NCBI RefSeq assembly: GCF_000255295.1
Contig: NC_017030.1
Coordinates: 9,584,328 to 9,648,327 of the forward strand
Length of the DNA stretch: 64,000 nucleotides
DNA from: Corallococcus coralloides DSM 2259
GTDB taxonomy: Bacteria > Myxococcota > Myxococcia > Myxococcales > Myxococcaceae
Direction: 5' to 3'
Shown here: piece after piece, positions 17,794 through 25,855 of the stretch
Numbering within the stretch: the first letter of the stretch is position 1
How the letters are laid out: each line of letters begins with the position of its first letter
The notes under the pieces: model-generated
Told to the model about the DNA's origin: nothing
Databases searched by the model: none
The model's input: only the letters and a program-made list of their open reading frames with translations
Position numbers and translations under genes: made by a program

Positions 17794-18624
17794 TCACACC
17801 CGCCGGGCCCACGGATCATCTCCCAGCAGGCCCGGCAGGAAGGACAGCCAGTCACGCGTGGTGGCCAGCAGCGTCTCCAGCGACACGGCCGCCACGCGCA
17901 GCAGCAGTCCGTCCTCGCCCAGGGGGCTGGCGGAGACCACCTCCCGGGCACGCGGCTTCACCGGCAGGCCCGCCACACGCGCGGCCAGCGCATCCCGCGC
18001 GTCCTTCAACGCGGGCCCCACCAGCAGCACGGACGCCAGCGCGTCGAAGCGGCCCAGGCGCTCCGGCAGCGCGCCGTGCGCGGGGTCCAGCACCCAGCGC
18101 TCGTCCACCAACGCGCGCCCTCCCCGTGCGACGCGCAGGCGCGACGCGTAGTGCAGGAAGGCCCAGCGCTCACCCCGGGCGCTGCGGCCCGCCGTCACCA
18201 CGTCCACGAGCACCAGCGACGCGCCCTGCGACAGCGTCACGTCCAATGACTGTGAATAGCGGGCGTCGGTGAAGCAGACGGTGGGGTCCGGCACCCACGC
18301 CAGCAGCGCGTCCCGGCCCACGCGCGCGACAAGGTCGCTGCGGCAACCGTTGGGTGAACGGTAGACCCGGTTCGCCCCCTGCGTGGCGAGCAGGGCAGAA
18401 GCGCCGTCCGCCACGTCCACCTCCAGCCGCAGGTGGTCCCCGTCCACCAGTCCGCCACCGAAGGAGCTGGTATAGGCCCACGCCGCATGGCCGTGGTTGC
18501 GCGGCGTGAGCAGCCGCAAGGGGCTGTGCGCCAGCGCGGTGCGCACCACGGTGCGGGGCCCCGAGCGCTCGAAGGCGAGCCGCGCGACGCCCGCGCGCTC
18601 CGGGCCGGGGAGAGCGAAAGTCAC
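17794..18624 (-). CDS. ureD: urease accessory protein UreD
   Basis: 276-residue UreD (UreH), which docks on apo-urease and recruits UreF and UreG. Recognisable segments are SPLRLLTPRNHGHAAWAYTS, GGLVDGDHLRLEVDV, LLATQGANRVYRS and WVPDPTVCFTDARYSQS. It starts with GTG at 18624, preceded by an AAGGGAAGG ribosome site. It is on the same strand as the other urease genes but separated from them by the convergent protease candidate, so it needs its own promoter. Confidence 0.93.
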   Translation of the reverse strand: MTFALPGPERAGVARLAFERSGPRTVVRTALAHSPLRLLTPRNHGHAAWAYTSSFGGGLVDGDHLRLEVDVADGASALLATQGANRVYRSPNGCRSDLVARVGRDALLAWVPDPTVCFTDARYSQSLDVTLSQGASLVLVDVVTAGRSARGERWAFLHYASRLRVARGGRALVDERWVLDPAHGALPERLGRFDALASVLLVGPALKDARDALAARVAGLPVKPRAREVVSASPLGEDGLLLRVAAVSLETLLATTRDWLSFLPGLLGDDPWARRV

Positions 18625-18724
18625 CCTTCCCTTCTAGCACGCGAGCCGCCCCGGAAGGCCGTGCACGGCGCCTGCGTAACGTTTCGCGCTACAGCCCCTG
18701 CCTCGCGACAGACGTGAGGCTCGC

Positions 18725-18740
18725 TGGCACGCAACCTGCT
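18725..18740 (+). promoter_or_regulatory. sigma-54 (-24/-12) promoter candidate
   Basis: TGGCACGCAACCTGCT has the conserved GG (18726-18727) and GC (18738-18739) separated by exactly 10 bases, with TGGCAC intact and CTGC in place of TTGC. It lies 73 bp before the start of the secreted protein at 18813. An almost identical element precedes the paralogous gene. Confidence 0.65.
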
Positions 18741-18759
18741 CTTGGGGCGGCCCGCCAAA

Positions 18760-18778
18760 TCTGACATCGCATGTCAGA
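18760..18778. promoter_or_regulatory. 8-bp inverted repeat in 5' leader
   Basis: TCTGACAT and ATGTCAGA flank a CGC centre, about 35 bp before the ATG at 18813 and just downstream of the sigma-54-like element. It could be an operator or a small leader hairpin; nothing else identifies it. Confidence 0.45.
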
Positions 18779-18812
18779 AATGGCGGAACCCCTCTTCCCA
18801 AGGGACTGCACC

Positions 18813-20162
18813 ATGCACCGTCGTTCCCCCCGAGTCCTCGCTTCCTCCTGGCTCCGCGCCCTGACCCTCTCCTCGTTCGCCGTGGGTGGCCTCTTCGTGG
18901 CCGCGCCCGCCCACTCCGCTGAAACGAGCGAAGCCCCCGCCACCATCCTCGACGTGTCCATGCAGGACGGCGAGCTGACCGCGCGCATCCGCTGGGCCGC
19001 GGAGTCGAAGTCCCTGCCCTCCGAGGTGGAGGTCGTGTCCTATGACGGCACGGACAAGCTCACCGCGGGCGAGCGGCTTTCGCCGAAGCCCGGAGAGGAA
19101 GTGGAGGTGAAGCTGTACGGCGCGGTGCAGGAGCCGTGGGAGACGGGCTGGGCGCAGCAGCTCGTCGTGCGCGAGCCGAAGGGCCGGGAGCTGACCCGCC
19201 AGCCCTATGACGTCAGCCTGGACTGCGAGGACGAGAAGACCTGCGCGCTCAAGGCCACCCCGGGCGTCGCCGCCAGCCGCGAGGTCGTGCACGTCAGCGA
19301 GGCGCTGGAGCGCACCCTGGCCAGCATCGAGAAGGAGCTGGGCGGGAAGGAGTTCAACCTGGTGCACGAGGTGGCCCGGCGCGAGCCCTCGCTGTACGGC
19401 GAGGCCCTGAGCTACGCCCAGAGCCGGGTCGTGTACGGCCCCGCCGAGGGCTGCCGATGCACCTGGCAGGCGTCCTTCACACGCACCAACGGCCAGGGGA
19501 CGACCACGAGCCTGGGCGCGGCGCACGACCTGTACGCGCGCCCCCTCAGCATGACCCGCCCCCAGAACGCCCGCCTGACCGCGCAGGGCACCAGCCGCGT
19601 CACCCTGACCTTGAGCTGCACGTCGCTGGCCTCGATCCTCTTCCAGAACGTGGGCATCAAGCAGTCCGGCGGTCTGGTGAAGCCCGTGCTCATGCCCCAG
19701 CCCGTCTACAGCACCTGCGCCGGGACGTGCAGCGGCCGGTTCAGCCACTTCGGGCGCATCACCGGCAGCGCGTGGGCCAACAGCACCTCCAGCCCCCTGC
19801 TCAACGCCACGTCCATGGAGCAGAGCAAGTACCACCTGGGCAATGGCCTGAGCCCGCTCCTGAACGAGACCCGCTACGCGCCCCTCAACAGCTCCTTCGA
19901 CGTGGACGCCACCGTGAGCAACTCGATCAGCGGCTCCGGCTACGTCCAGACCTCCGCGGAGGCCTTCTACACCTACAACGGCAACTCCCTGATGTGGCAG
20001 CCGTGGGGCCGCGCGCGGGGTGGCTATGCCATCGCCGTCCAGGGAATCGCGGTGTGCCCGGGTGGAGGCCTGAACCCCATGGGCCGCGCCTGGGACATCG
20101 CCACCGGCGAGGACAATCAGAGCAGCCTGAGCGAAAGCGTCTGGAATTTCCTCGGCCTGTAG
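18813..20162 (+). CDS. secreted protein of unknown function, paralogue 1
   Basis: 449-residue predicted exported protein. A Sec signal peptide ends at about AAPAHSAE. The N-terminal domain (TILDVSMQDGELTARIRWAA, EPWETGWAQQLVV) is shared with the next gene, as is a second domain with the Cys pattern CRC, LSC, CAGTC and VC. No known enzyme motif was recognised. The ATG at 18813 is chosen because the signal peptide begins there. It is preceded by a sigma-54-type promoter, suggesting regulated expression. The pair of genes is probably a tandem duplication. Confidence 0.8.
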   Translation: MHRRSPRVLASSWLRALTLSSFAVGGLFVAAPAHSAETSEAPATILDVSMQDGELTARIRWAAESKSLPSEVEVVSYDGTDKLTAGERLSPKPGEEVEVKLYGAVQEPWETGWAQQLVVREPKGRELTRQPYDVSLDCEDEKTCALKATPGVAASREVVHVSEALERTLASIEKELGGKEFNLVHEVARREPSLYGEALSYAQSRVVYGPAEGCRCTWQASFTRTNGQGTTTSLGAAHDLYARPLSMTRPQNARLTAQGTSRVTLTLSCTSLASILFQNVGIKQSGGLVKPVLMPQPVYSTCAGTCSGRFSHFGRITGSAWANSTSSPLLNATSMEQSKYHLGNGLSPLLNETRYAPLNSSFDVDATVSNSISGSGYVQTSAEAFYTYNGNSLMWQPWGRARGGYAIAVQGIAVCPGGGLNPMGRAWDIATGEDNQSSLSESVWNFLGL

Positions 20163-20300
20163 CCCGCCGCGCTACACCCGGCAGTGTTTCCGTAACGTGA
20201 AGGGACACATCCCCAGCGCAAGCAACGTTTTCGGAAACATCGTGGAAATCCACGCATTCCCTCCTAAACCGGCGTCAATGGCAGACATGACGCAATCCCT

Positions 20301-20314
20301 GGCACGGGACCTGC
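20301..20314 (+). promoter_or_regulatory. sigma-54 (-24/-12) promoter candidate
   Basis: In CTGGCACGGGACCTGCTC the GG (20301-20302) and GC (20313-20314) are exactly 10 bases apart, as sigma-54 requires. It matches the element before the upstream paralogue at nearly every position although the surrounding sequence differs. Confidence 0.65.
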
Positions 20315-20327
20315 TCTGAGGGGAGAT

Positions 20328-20356
20328 CGACCTCCGGCCCTTCGCGCCGGAGGTCG
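20328..20356 (+). promoter_or_regulatory. perfect 11-bp hairpin in 5' leader
   Basis: CGACCTCCGGC and its exact complement GCCGGAGGTCG are separated by seven bases, 30 bp before the ATG at 20387. No T-tract follows, so it is not an obvious terminator. A leader RNA hairpin affecting stability or translation is possible. Confidence 0.5.
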
Positions 20357-20386
20357 GACCCCCATTCGTCCGTAAGGGATTGCCCC

Positions 20387-21763
20387 ATGCCCCAACACTC
20401 CTCGCGAGGCCTGTCCGGCCTCGTGCCGTCCTGGCTGCGCTCGCTGACCGTCTCCTCCTTCGCGCTCGGAGGCCTGCTGGTGGGCGCGCCGGCCCACGCC
20501 GCGGATCCGCAGGAGGTCCGCCCGAACATCGCCACCGTGCTCGACGTGGCGCTGGTGGATGGGGAGCTGACCGCGAGCATCCTGTGGACGGACCGGCAGG
20601 ACGACCTGCCCCAGTTCTCGAAGCTCGTCTCCTATGACGGCAAGGACAGCGCGAACGCGGGCGTGAACGTGACGCCCAAGGCGGGCGAAATCTCCCAGGT
20701 GAAGCTCTTCGGCGCGCTGGACAAGCCCTGGGAGACGGGCTGGGCGCAGAAGCTGGTGCTGGAGGATCCGCAGGGCCAGCCGCTGGCCATCCAGCCCTAT
20801 GACGTGAACCTGGACTGCGCGACCGACAAGGAGTGCAGCCTCACCGTGTCCAAGGGCGTCACGTCGGAGAAGGACGTCGTGCACGTGAGCAGCGAGTTGG
20901 ACGCCGTCCTCACGCAGCTCGACGCGAAGTATGGCCAGGGCGAGTACGACCTGGTGAAGGAGGTCTCCAAGAACTTCCCGCACCTGCGCGGCGAGGCCAT
21001 GGTCTACGTCCAGCAGTGGTACTGGTGGTACCCCATCTCCGGCCCCTGCACCTGCGGCTGGACGACCACGACGACGCGCACGCCCACCACCACCCAGTCC
21101 ATCCTCGTCTCGGCCTCGGGCCGCAGCCTCTACGGCTGGAACGGGCCTGGCGCGAAGCACACGCTGAGCGCCAACGCCATCCCGACCGGCCCGCTTCTCA
21201 ACCGGACGGTCACCGGCTCCAGCCAGCTGTCGCTGGGACTGCGGTGCTCGCGCCGGATCTACTTCTACTGGTGGGACTTCGTCATCTACCGGCCGGGCGG
21301 GTGGTTCCCGGTGCGCTTCCCCTTCCCTGTCAGCATTCCCTGCACCTCGCCGTGCCAGGCCCGCTTCGACCACACGGGGCGCGTCACGGGCCGGACGACC
21401 ATCAGCGGCGTGGCCACCGCGCGGGAAGCGGGCACCTGGCGCGTGAACGGCGGCACGCCGTACATCAACCAGCTCATCACCGGGAACAACGCCTTCGACG
21501 CGGACGCCATCGCCGTCTCGTTCTCGAACACCAGCGCCTACAACACGGTCAGCACGACGGGCCAGGTGACGATTCCCTCCACGTCCAGCTTCGCGAGCGC
21601 CATCACCACCAACGGCTATGCCCAGGCCATCCACGGCCAGCTGACCTGCCCCCAGATTCCCGCGCTGGCGGGCAGGACCGTCTCGGATTACGGCACGACG
21701 CAGGGCACGTCCCACCAGCTCAGCCTGTACTGGTTCCTCCAGGACTTCGCGGCGGGCTTCTAG
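20387..21763 (+). CDS. secreted protein of unknown function, paralogue 2
   Basis: 458-residue exported protein, paralogous to the preceding one. A signal peptide ends at GAPAHAAD. Shared elements include ATVLDVALVDGELTASILW, KPWETGWAQKLVLEDPQG and QPYDVNLDC, and the Cys pattern CTC, LRC, CTSPC and LTC, which suggests conserved disulfides. The middle of the second domain is rich in Thr, Trp and Tyr (QQWYWWYPISGP). No catalytic motif was recognised. It has its own sigma-54-like promoter and is followed by a strong terminator. Confidence 0.8.
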   Translation: MPQHSSRGLSGLVPSWLRSLTVSSFALGGLLVGAPAHAADPQEVRPNIATVLDVALVDGELTASILWTDRQDDLPQFSKLVSYDGKDSANAGVNVTPKAGEISQVKLFGALDKPWETGWAQKLVLEDPQGQPLAIQPYDVNLDCATDKECSLTVSKGVTSEKDVVHVSSELDAVLTQLDAKYGQGEYDLVKEVSKNFPHLRGEAMVYVQQWYWWYPISGPCTCGWTTTTTRTPTTTQSILVSASGRSLYGWNGPGAKHTLSANAIPTGPLLNRTVTGSSQLSLGLRCSRRIYFYWWDFVIYRPGGWFPVRFPFPVSIPCTSPCQARFDHTGRVTGRTTISGVATAREAGTWRVNGGTPYINQLITGNNAFDADAIAVSFSNTSAYNTVSTTGQVTIPSTSSFASAITTNGYAQAIHGQLTCPQIPALAGRTVSDYGTTQGTSHQLSLYWFLQDFAAGF

Positions 21764-21792
21764 CCGCACGGCTTATCCGCGATGAATGACGA

Positions 21793-21846
21793 CACCCCGG
21801 AGGCCGGCGCCGTGAAGGGGCCGGCGTCCGGGGTGCTTGTTTCTTT
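21793..21846. terminator. intrinsic terminator
   Basis: Stem CACCCCGGAGGCCGG (21793-21807) pairs with CCGGCGTCCGGGGTG (21821-21835) with one mismatch, followed by CTTGTTTCTTT. It lies between the convergent secreted-protein and small-lipoprotein genes and could serve the rightward gene. Confidence 0.7.
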
Positions 21847-21868
21847 CCGCGCTGGAGGCGGCGGACGG

Positions 21869-22072
21869 CTAGTTGTCGGTCGCGTCCTCGATCTTGTCGC
21901 CGGCCTTCTCCGCGGCGTCGCCCGTGGCGTCGGCGGCGTCCTCGGCCGTGTCCTTCACCTTGTCGCCCGCCTGCTCCATGTCGTCCTTGGCGGACTCGCG
22001 GGTGTTGCGGTGGCAGCCCGTGCCCACGGACAGGGCGCTCAGCGTCAAGGCCAGCAGCGTCAGCTTCTTCAT
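21869..22072 (-). CDS. small lipoprotein, apolipophorin/LEA-like repeat
   Basis: 67-residue lipoprotein. The signal peptide MKKLTLLALTLSALSVGTGC has a lipobox Cys. The mature part is an 11-residue-type amphipathic repeat of Lys/Asp/Ala (GDKVKDTAEDAADATGDAAE), like LEA or YtxH-type helices. ATG at 22072 has AAGGAG upstream. Such proteins are often stress-associated; the role here is unknown. Confidence 0.8.
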   Translation of the reverse strand: MKKLTLLALTLSALSVGTGCHRNTRESAKDDMEQAGDKVKDTAEDAADATGDAAEKAGDKIEDATDN

Positions 22073-22294
22073 TCGGTGTGACTCCTTCGCTTGAGGGGGG
22101 GACTGGCAGTGTGCGACCCGCCTCTCCCCGTGCGCGCCGCAAGGTAGGCACTGTCCACCAACTGCCAAGGGGGCAGCCCCACGGGATGTCGACTCCGGGG
22201 CGTTCGGGCCCCACTGAAAGGCGTCGGAGCGCGCTGCTAGGGTGAGTGCTCACCAGGGGGCTCGAGTCCTTCGCCCCCGGAGGCTCACCCATCC

Positions 22295-23845
22295 ATGTCG
22301 CATCCCCGGCCCTCACGGCCCACCCTGCTGCTCGTCCTGGCGTTGACGGTCCTCTGGGGCTGTCCCTCCGACGACCCGAAGCCCGTCGAGCAGCTCTTCT
22401 CCGACGTCCAGTTCGACCTCACCGTCCCGCCGGAGACGCCGGTCAACGCGGAGATCTTCCTCCAGGGCCCCACCGCCACGTTCGGCGGCACGGACGGGCG
22501 GGGCCTGGAGATGGTCTACCAGGGCGGCCGTCAGTTCAGCCTGAAGGCCCGGCTGCCCAAGGGCACCGCCTTCACCTACGCGGTGCGGATGACGGCGCCC
22601 ACGCCCCAGGTGGAGCTGGACGCCCAGGGAGCACCGGAGGCGGACCACACCGTCACCGCCAGTGAGAACGAGGAGCGGGTCGCCCTCACGGTGGAGCGCT
22701 TCGGAGCGGAGGGGGGGCAGACAGGCGCGAGCACCGTGTTCATCGTCCAGGTCCCGGACATCACACCGGTCGGGGCCAAGGTGTGGCTGTCCGGAAACCA
22801 GCCGGAACTGGGGAACTGGAATGGCGCGGAAGTGGAGCTCTACCCGGCCGTGGACAACGCCTACGCCGGCACCGTCACCTTCGCGGCGGGCACGGGTTTG
22901 GAGTTCAAGGTGACGCGCGGCTCGTGGGAGACGGTGGAGAAGAGCGACACGGGCGCGGAGGTGGCCAACCACACCTTCACCACCGGCGGCGGCTTCGAGC
23001 GCGTGCCCGTGGTGGTGAAGGGCTGGGCGGACCTGACCACGCCCCCGCCGCCTCCGCCGCTCACCGGCGACGTGCGCTACCTGCGCAACGTCGTGCCCCA
23101 GGACGCCACGCTCAAGCCGCGCGACGTCATCATCTGGCTGCCGCCCGGCTATGAGGCGGACCCCACGCGCCGCTACCCGGTGCTCTACATGCACGACGGC
23201 CAGAACCTGATGGACGTCAGCACCGCGTTCGCAGGCGAGTGGAACGTGGACGAGACGGCGCAGGCGCTGGTGGAGTCCGGTGCGGTGGAGCCGCTCATCA
23301 TCGTGGGCGTCTACAACACGAGCGACCGCATCGCGGAGTACACGCCCGTGCCCTTCCCGCCCGAGTACCCGAACGCGGGCCGCGCGGACGTGTACGGCCA
23401 GTTCCTCATCCAGGAGCTGAAGCCGCGCATCGACGCGGAGTTCCGCACGAAGCCGGAGGCGGAGTTCACGGGGCTCGCGGGCTCGTCGCTGGGCGGGCTC
23501 GTCTCCATGTCGCTGGGGCTCAAGCACCCGGACGTCTTCACCCGGCTGGGCGTGGTGTCGCCGTCGGTGTGGTGGGCGGACCGGGAGATTGTCTCGCAGG
23601 TGAACGCGCTCACCGCGAAGCCCGCGCTGCGCATCTGGGAGGACATCGGCACCAACGAGGGCTCCGGCGAAGAGGCGGAGACGGTGGCGGATGCGCTGGC
23701 GCTGCGCGACGCGCTGGTGGCCAAGGGCTGGGTGCTGGACGACGACCTCAAGTACACGGTGGTGGAGGGAGGCCAGCACAACGAGGCCGCGTGGAGCGCG
23801 CGCTTCGGTGACATCCTCCGCTTCCTGTATCCCGTGAAGCAGTGA
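22295..23845 (+). CDS. CBM20-containing esterase-family lipoprotein
   Basis: 516-residue exported protein with a lipobox (LTVLWGCPSD). In order: an N-terminal beta domain; a CBM20-like starch-binding module (residues 145-240; GAKVWLSGNQPELGNWNGAEV); a proline linker (TTPPPPPPL); and an alpha/beta-hydrolase of the enterochelin-esterase/IroE type (about 265-516) with nucleophile Ser in GSSLGGLVSMSLG and a likely catalytic His in EGGQHNEAAW. It probably acts as a surface or periplasmic esterase on carbohydrate-associated or siderophore substrates; specificity is not known. Its stop codon overlaps the next gene's GTG. Confidence 0.85.
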   Translation: MSHPRPSRPTLLLVLALTVLWGCPSDDPKPVEQLFSDVQFDLTVPPETPVNAEIFLQGPTATFGGTDGRGLEMVYQGGRQFSLKARLPKGTAFTYAVRMTAPTPQVELDAQGAPEADHTVTASENEERVALTVERFGAEGGQTGASTVFIVQVPDITPVGAKVWLSGNQPELGNWNGAEVELYPAVDNAYAGTVTFAAGTGLEFKVTRGSWETVEKSDTGAEVANHTFTTGGGFERVPVVVKGWADLTTPPPPPPLTGDVRYLRNVVPQDATLKPRDVIIWLPPGYEADPTRRYPVLYMHDGQNLMDVSTAFAGEWNVDETAQALVESGAVEPLIIVGVYNTSDRIAEYTPVPFPPEYPNAGRADVYGQFLIQELKPRIDAEFRTKPEAEFTGLAGSSLGGLVSMSLGLKHPDVFTRLGVVSPSVWWADREIVSQVNALTAKPALRIWEDIGTNEGSGEEAETVADALALRDALVAKGWVLDDDLKYTVVEGGQHNEAAWSARFGDILRFLYPVKQ

Positions 23846-24171
23846 CGAAGCCGCCGCCCACCACCCCGGATGGACGCTACCTGGTGGTGGACGGGCGGCT
23901 GTGGCGCCGCAGCAATCCAGCGCTCGGGCCCCGGCAGCGAGAGCTGCTGGTGGCCGCGCTGATGCGGGCCCGAGCCGACGTGGGGCGCGCGAAGCGAACG
24001 AAGGACGCGGCCCTGGAGCGCAGGGCGCGGGACCGCGTACACCGCGCCAAGGTGGGCCTGGGAGAGCGGGGCGCGCCGTGGTGGACGGACGGCACGCCGG
24101 ACCTCAACCGGCGCCTCGTGCGGAACACGCCGTACGCCACCTGGTTCCAGGACCTGCCCCAGGCCCCGTGA
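23842..24171 (+). CDS. small uncharacterised protein
   Basis: 109 residues with a GTG start overlapping the upstream stop by four bases. It is basic and helical (RQRELLVAALMRARADVGRA), then ends with a conserved-looking block WWTDGTPDLNRRLVRNTPYA and TWF. I recall that block in hypothetical proteins of other proteobacteria but know no function. The 3' half is duplicated, with a one-base deletion, at 27012. Confidence 0.7.
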   Translation: MTKPPPTTPDGRYLVVDGRLWRRSNPALGPRQRELLVAALMRARADVGRAKRTKDAALERRARDRVHRAKVGLGERGAPWWTDGTPDLNRRLVRNTPYATWFQDLPQAP

Positions 24172-24581
24172 TCGTGGCGGTCGACGTGGCCACGCGCATC
24201 AAGGCGTGTGACGAGAACGGGTTCCTCTGGACGCTCAACGTGCCCTCCGTGGCGGACACGCAGCCCGCGTAGCTGAACTGGGTGGTGGAGGGTGCCTTCG
24301 CCACGCTGCCGGAGCTGTCGTCCAACCAGCGTGTGCAGTTCACGCGGAAGCCGGACCTGACGTACGCCGACTTCGCGAGCCGCATTGCGTAGGCCTTCCC
24401 GGAGCTGGGCCAGGTGCTGCCGCAGGAGCTGGGCAACGGCACGGAAGTCCCGGTGGTGGCACACCTCTACGACGAACCGCTGGTGGCCGCGGGCGCGCAC
24501 GACTTCCACAACCTCTACATCGTCTACTTCCCCGTGTCGCACCGCACCGCGGTGTTCTGGCTCATCCAGCACGAGTATTGA
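24168..24581 (+). pseudogene. broken gene with two in-frame amber codons
   Basis: One reading frame of 138 codons runs from a GTG at 24168 (overlapping the upstream stop) to TGA at 24579, with TAG codons at 24270-24272 and 24390-24392. The protein on either side is continuous and ordinary in codon use: VIVAVDVATRIKACDENGFL, then LNWVVEGAFATLPELSS, then AHDFHNLYIVYFPVSHRT to VFWLIQHEY. Both stops are one transition from CAG (Gln). No family was recognised. Its first ~100 bp are also duplicated at 27123-27222. Confidence 0.6.
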
Positions 24582-24801
24582 GCGGGGAGGCCCGGAGGAT
24601 CCGTGATGGCAGCCCGGTATGTCCGCCACGCCAGTGCAGCCTCCATTACAGCGTGTCCGTAAGACAGGCTCGGGTCGCCTCGGCATTGAAGCAGACATGA
24701 CCAGCCGGAAAGGAAACGCGTTCCCAGCAGACGCAGCCTGCGAGTTCCCAGCGAGGGCCTAAAAAGACGAATGGAGAAAGACTCTGCTGCTCAAGCACAC
24801 G

Positions 24802-25449
24802 TCAGGCTATACCTGACGCCTTTCGCTTTCGACGCCCAGTGTCGGCCACAACATGCCTACGCTCGACTGCTGCGGTGGGCGGGAGAACCTGGAGCTTGCC
24901 AGCGGTCCTTCGCTCTCCTGAGTCCCAGACGAACCACGCATATTCAATGCTGTCAGTCCCCTTTCCGGTGAAGGAAGGGCGGTCAGGCAGCACGTAGACG
25001 TCCGGACAATACTCCCGCATGAACACATTCCGCTTGTTCGAAGCCAAGAAGTTGAGCCGCAGCAGCATCGCCACATGAGTGGACAACTCCAGGCAGTGCG
25101 CTACAAACTCCATCGCATCCAGATAGGGCGGATTGGTCACGACCACGTCGAACGGCCTTTTCGAATGGAGCGCCGCTCGCGGCTTGTAGCCCATGAAGTC
25201 GCCGATCTCGATCGAGTCAACCCCCGGGATCTTCCTGAGTAGGGGCTCGAACCGCCGCTGGATTTCCACCGCCGTCCACCGCACATCAGCTCGGGAAATG
25301 GTCGAAATGATCGCGCCCTCGCCCGCACAAGGCTCCAGCCAGTGCCCTCCCTTGAAGTGGACCGCCTCCATCAGACGTCGCACGGCCCACGCCGGGGTCG
25401 GGTATTCGTCGAAGCCGGTTCTCTCAGTCCCTCGATTCGTAGAACTCAT
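24802..25449 (-). CDS. putative N6-adenine DNA methyltransferase
   Basis: 215-residue class I SAM-dependent methyltransferase of the phage or mobile-element type. It has motif I LEPCAGEGAIIS, motif IV NPPY in DVVVTNPPYLDAM, and a conserved FDEYPTPAWAV start. NPPY is typical of N6-adenine methylases. No restriction partner is adjacent. The DNA is visibly lower in GC than the core genes and lies in the accessory patch next to an IS element. ATG at 25449 is used; a GTG seven codons upstream is possible. Confidence 0.75.
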   Translation of the reverse strand: MSSTNRGTERTGFDEYPTPAWAVRRLMEAVHFKGGHWLEPCAGEGAIISTISRADVRWTAVEIQRRFEPLLRKIPGVDSIEIGDFMGYKPRAALHSKRPFDVVVTNPPYLDAMEFVAHCLELSTHVAMLLRLNFLASNKRNVFMREYCPDVYVLPDRPSFTGKGTDSIEYAWFVWDSGERRTAGKLQVLPPTAAVERRHVVADTGRRKRKASGIA

Positions 25450-25518
25450 GTGAGGGGCGCATCCCAGCACATCCCAGGTTGCTTCTTGCGCTTTTTCGAG
25501 AACGTGGCGGCGACGGCC

Positions 25519-25821
25519 TCAAGTTTCCTTCGCGGCCAAGTCACTGCAAAGAACATAGGGCGCGCCATTGGGTGGGACCCCCTGATCCTCTTCCTTTAGT
25601 GCGCGGCAGGGTTCACACCAACTGTGGATACCATCCGGAGCATTCGCAGTGATCCGGTGGACGGTCACGCCGAATTCATCCAACCTCCGAAAAGCATGTT
25701 CCTTCAAGGTGTTTCCGGAACAGTTCGGACAGGCCTTGTATTTACCAAGGGGGCTGCCAACGCCCTTCCGAAGAGTCTGATTGCAGTGCGCACACGCAAG
25801 ACCAGCACCAGGGAGAGTCAT
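25519..25821 (-). CDS. small zinc-ribbon protein
   Basis: 100-residue protein with three CxxC pairs (CAHC, CPNC, WCEPC), consistent with one or two zinc sites, plus HRITANAPDGIHSW. It resembles small phage-associated nuclease or zinc-finger proteins, but the endonuclease VII or HNH catalytic pattern is not clear. It is low in GC and lies 69 bp upstream of the methyltransferase on the same strand, so the two are probably one acquired unit. Confidence 0.6.
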   Translation of the reverse strand: MTLPGAGLACAHCNQTLRKGVGSPLGKYKACPNCSGNTLKEHAFRRLDEFGVTVHRITANAPDGIHSWCEPCRALKEEDQGVPPNGAPYVLCSDLAAKET

Positions 25822-25855
25822 GGCAAAGCCATAACACGAACCTTCGGCGTTCTAA

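Noticed and set aside
20328-20356. Riboswitch or attenuator at the perfect leader hairpin
   Set aside because: There is no T-tract, alternative pairing or known aptamer pattern; kept only as a leader hairpin.
23877-24698. 273-codon minus-strand frame over the 24-kb genes
   Set aside because: It is antisense to the WWTDG gene and the amber-broken gene, has no recognisable domain, and has the codon pattern of a shadow frame.
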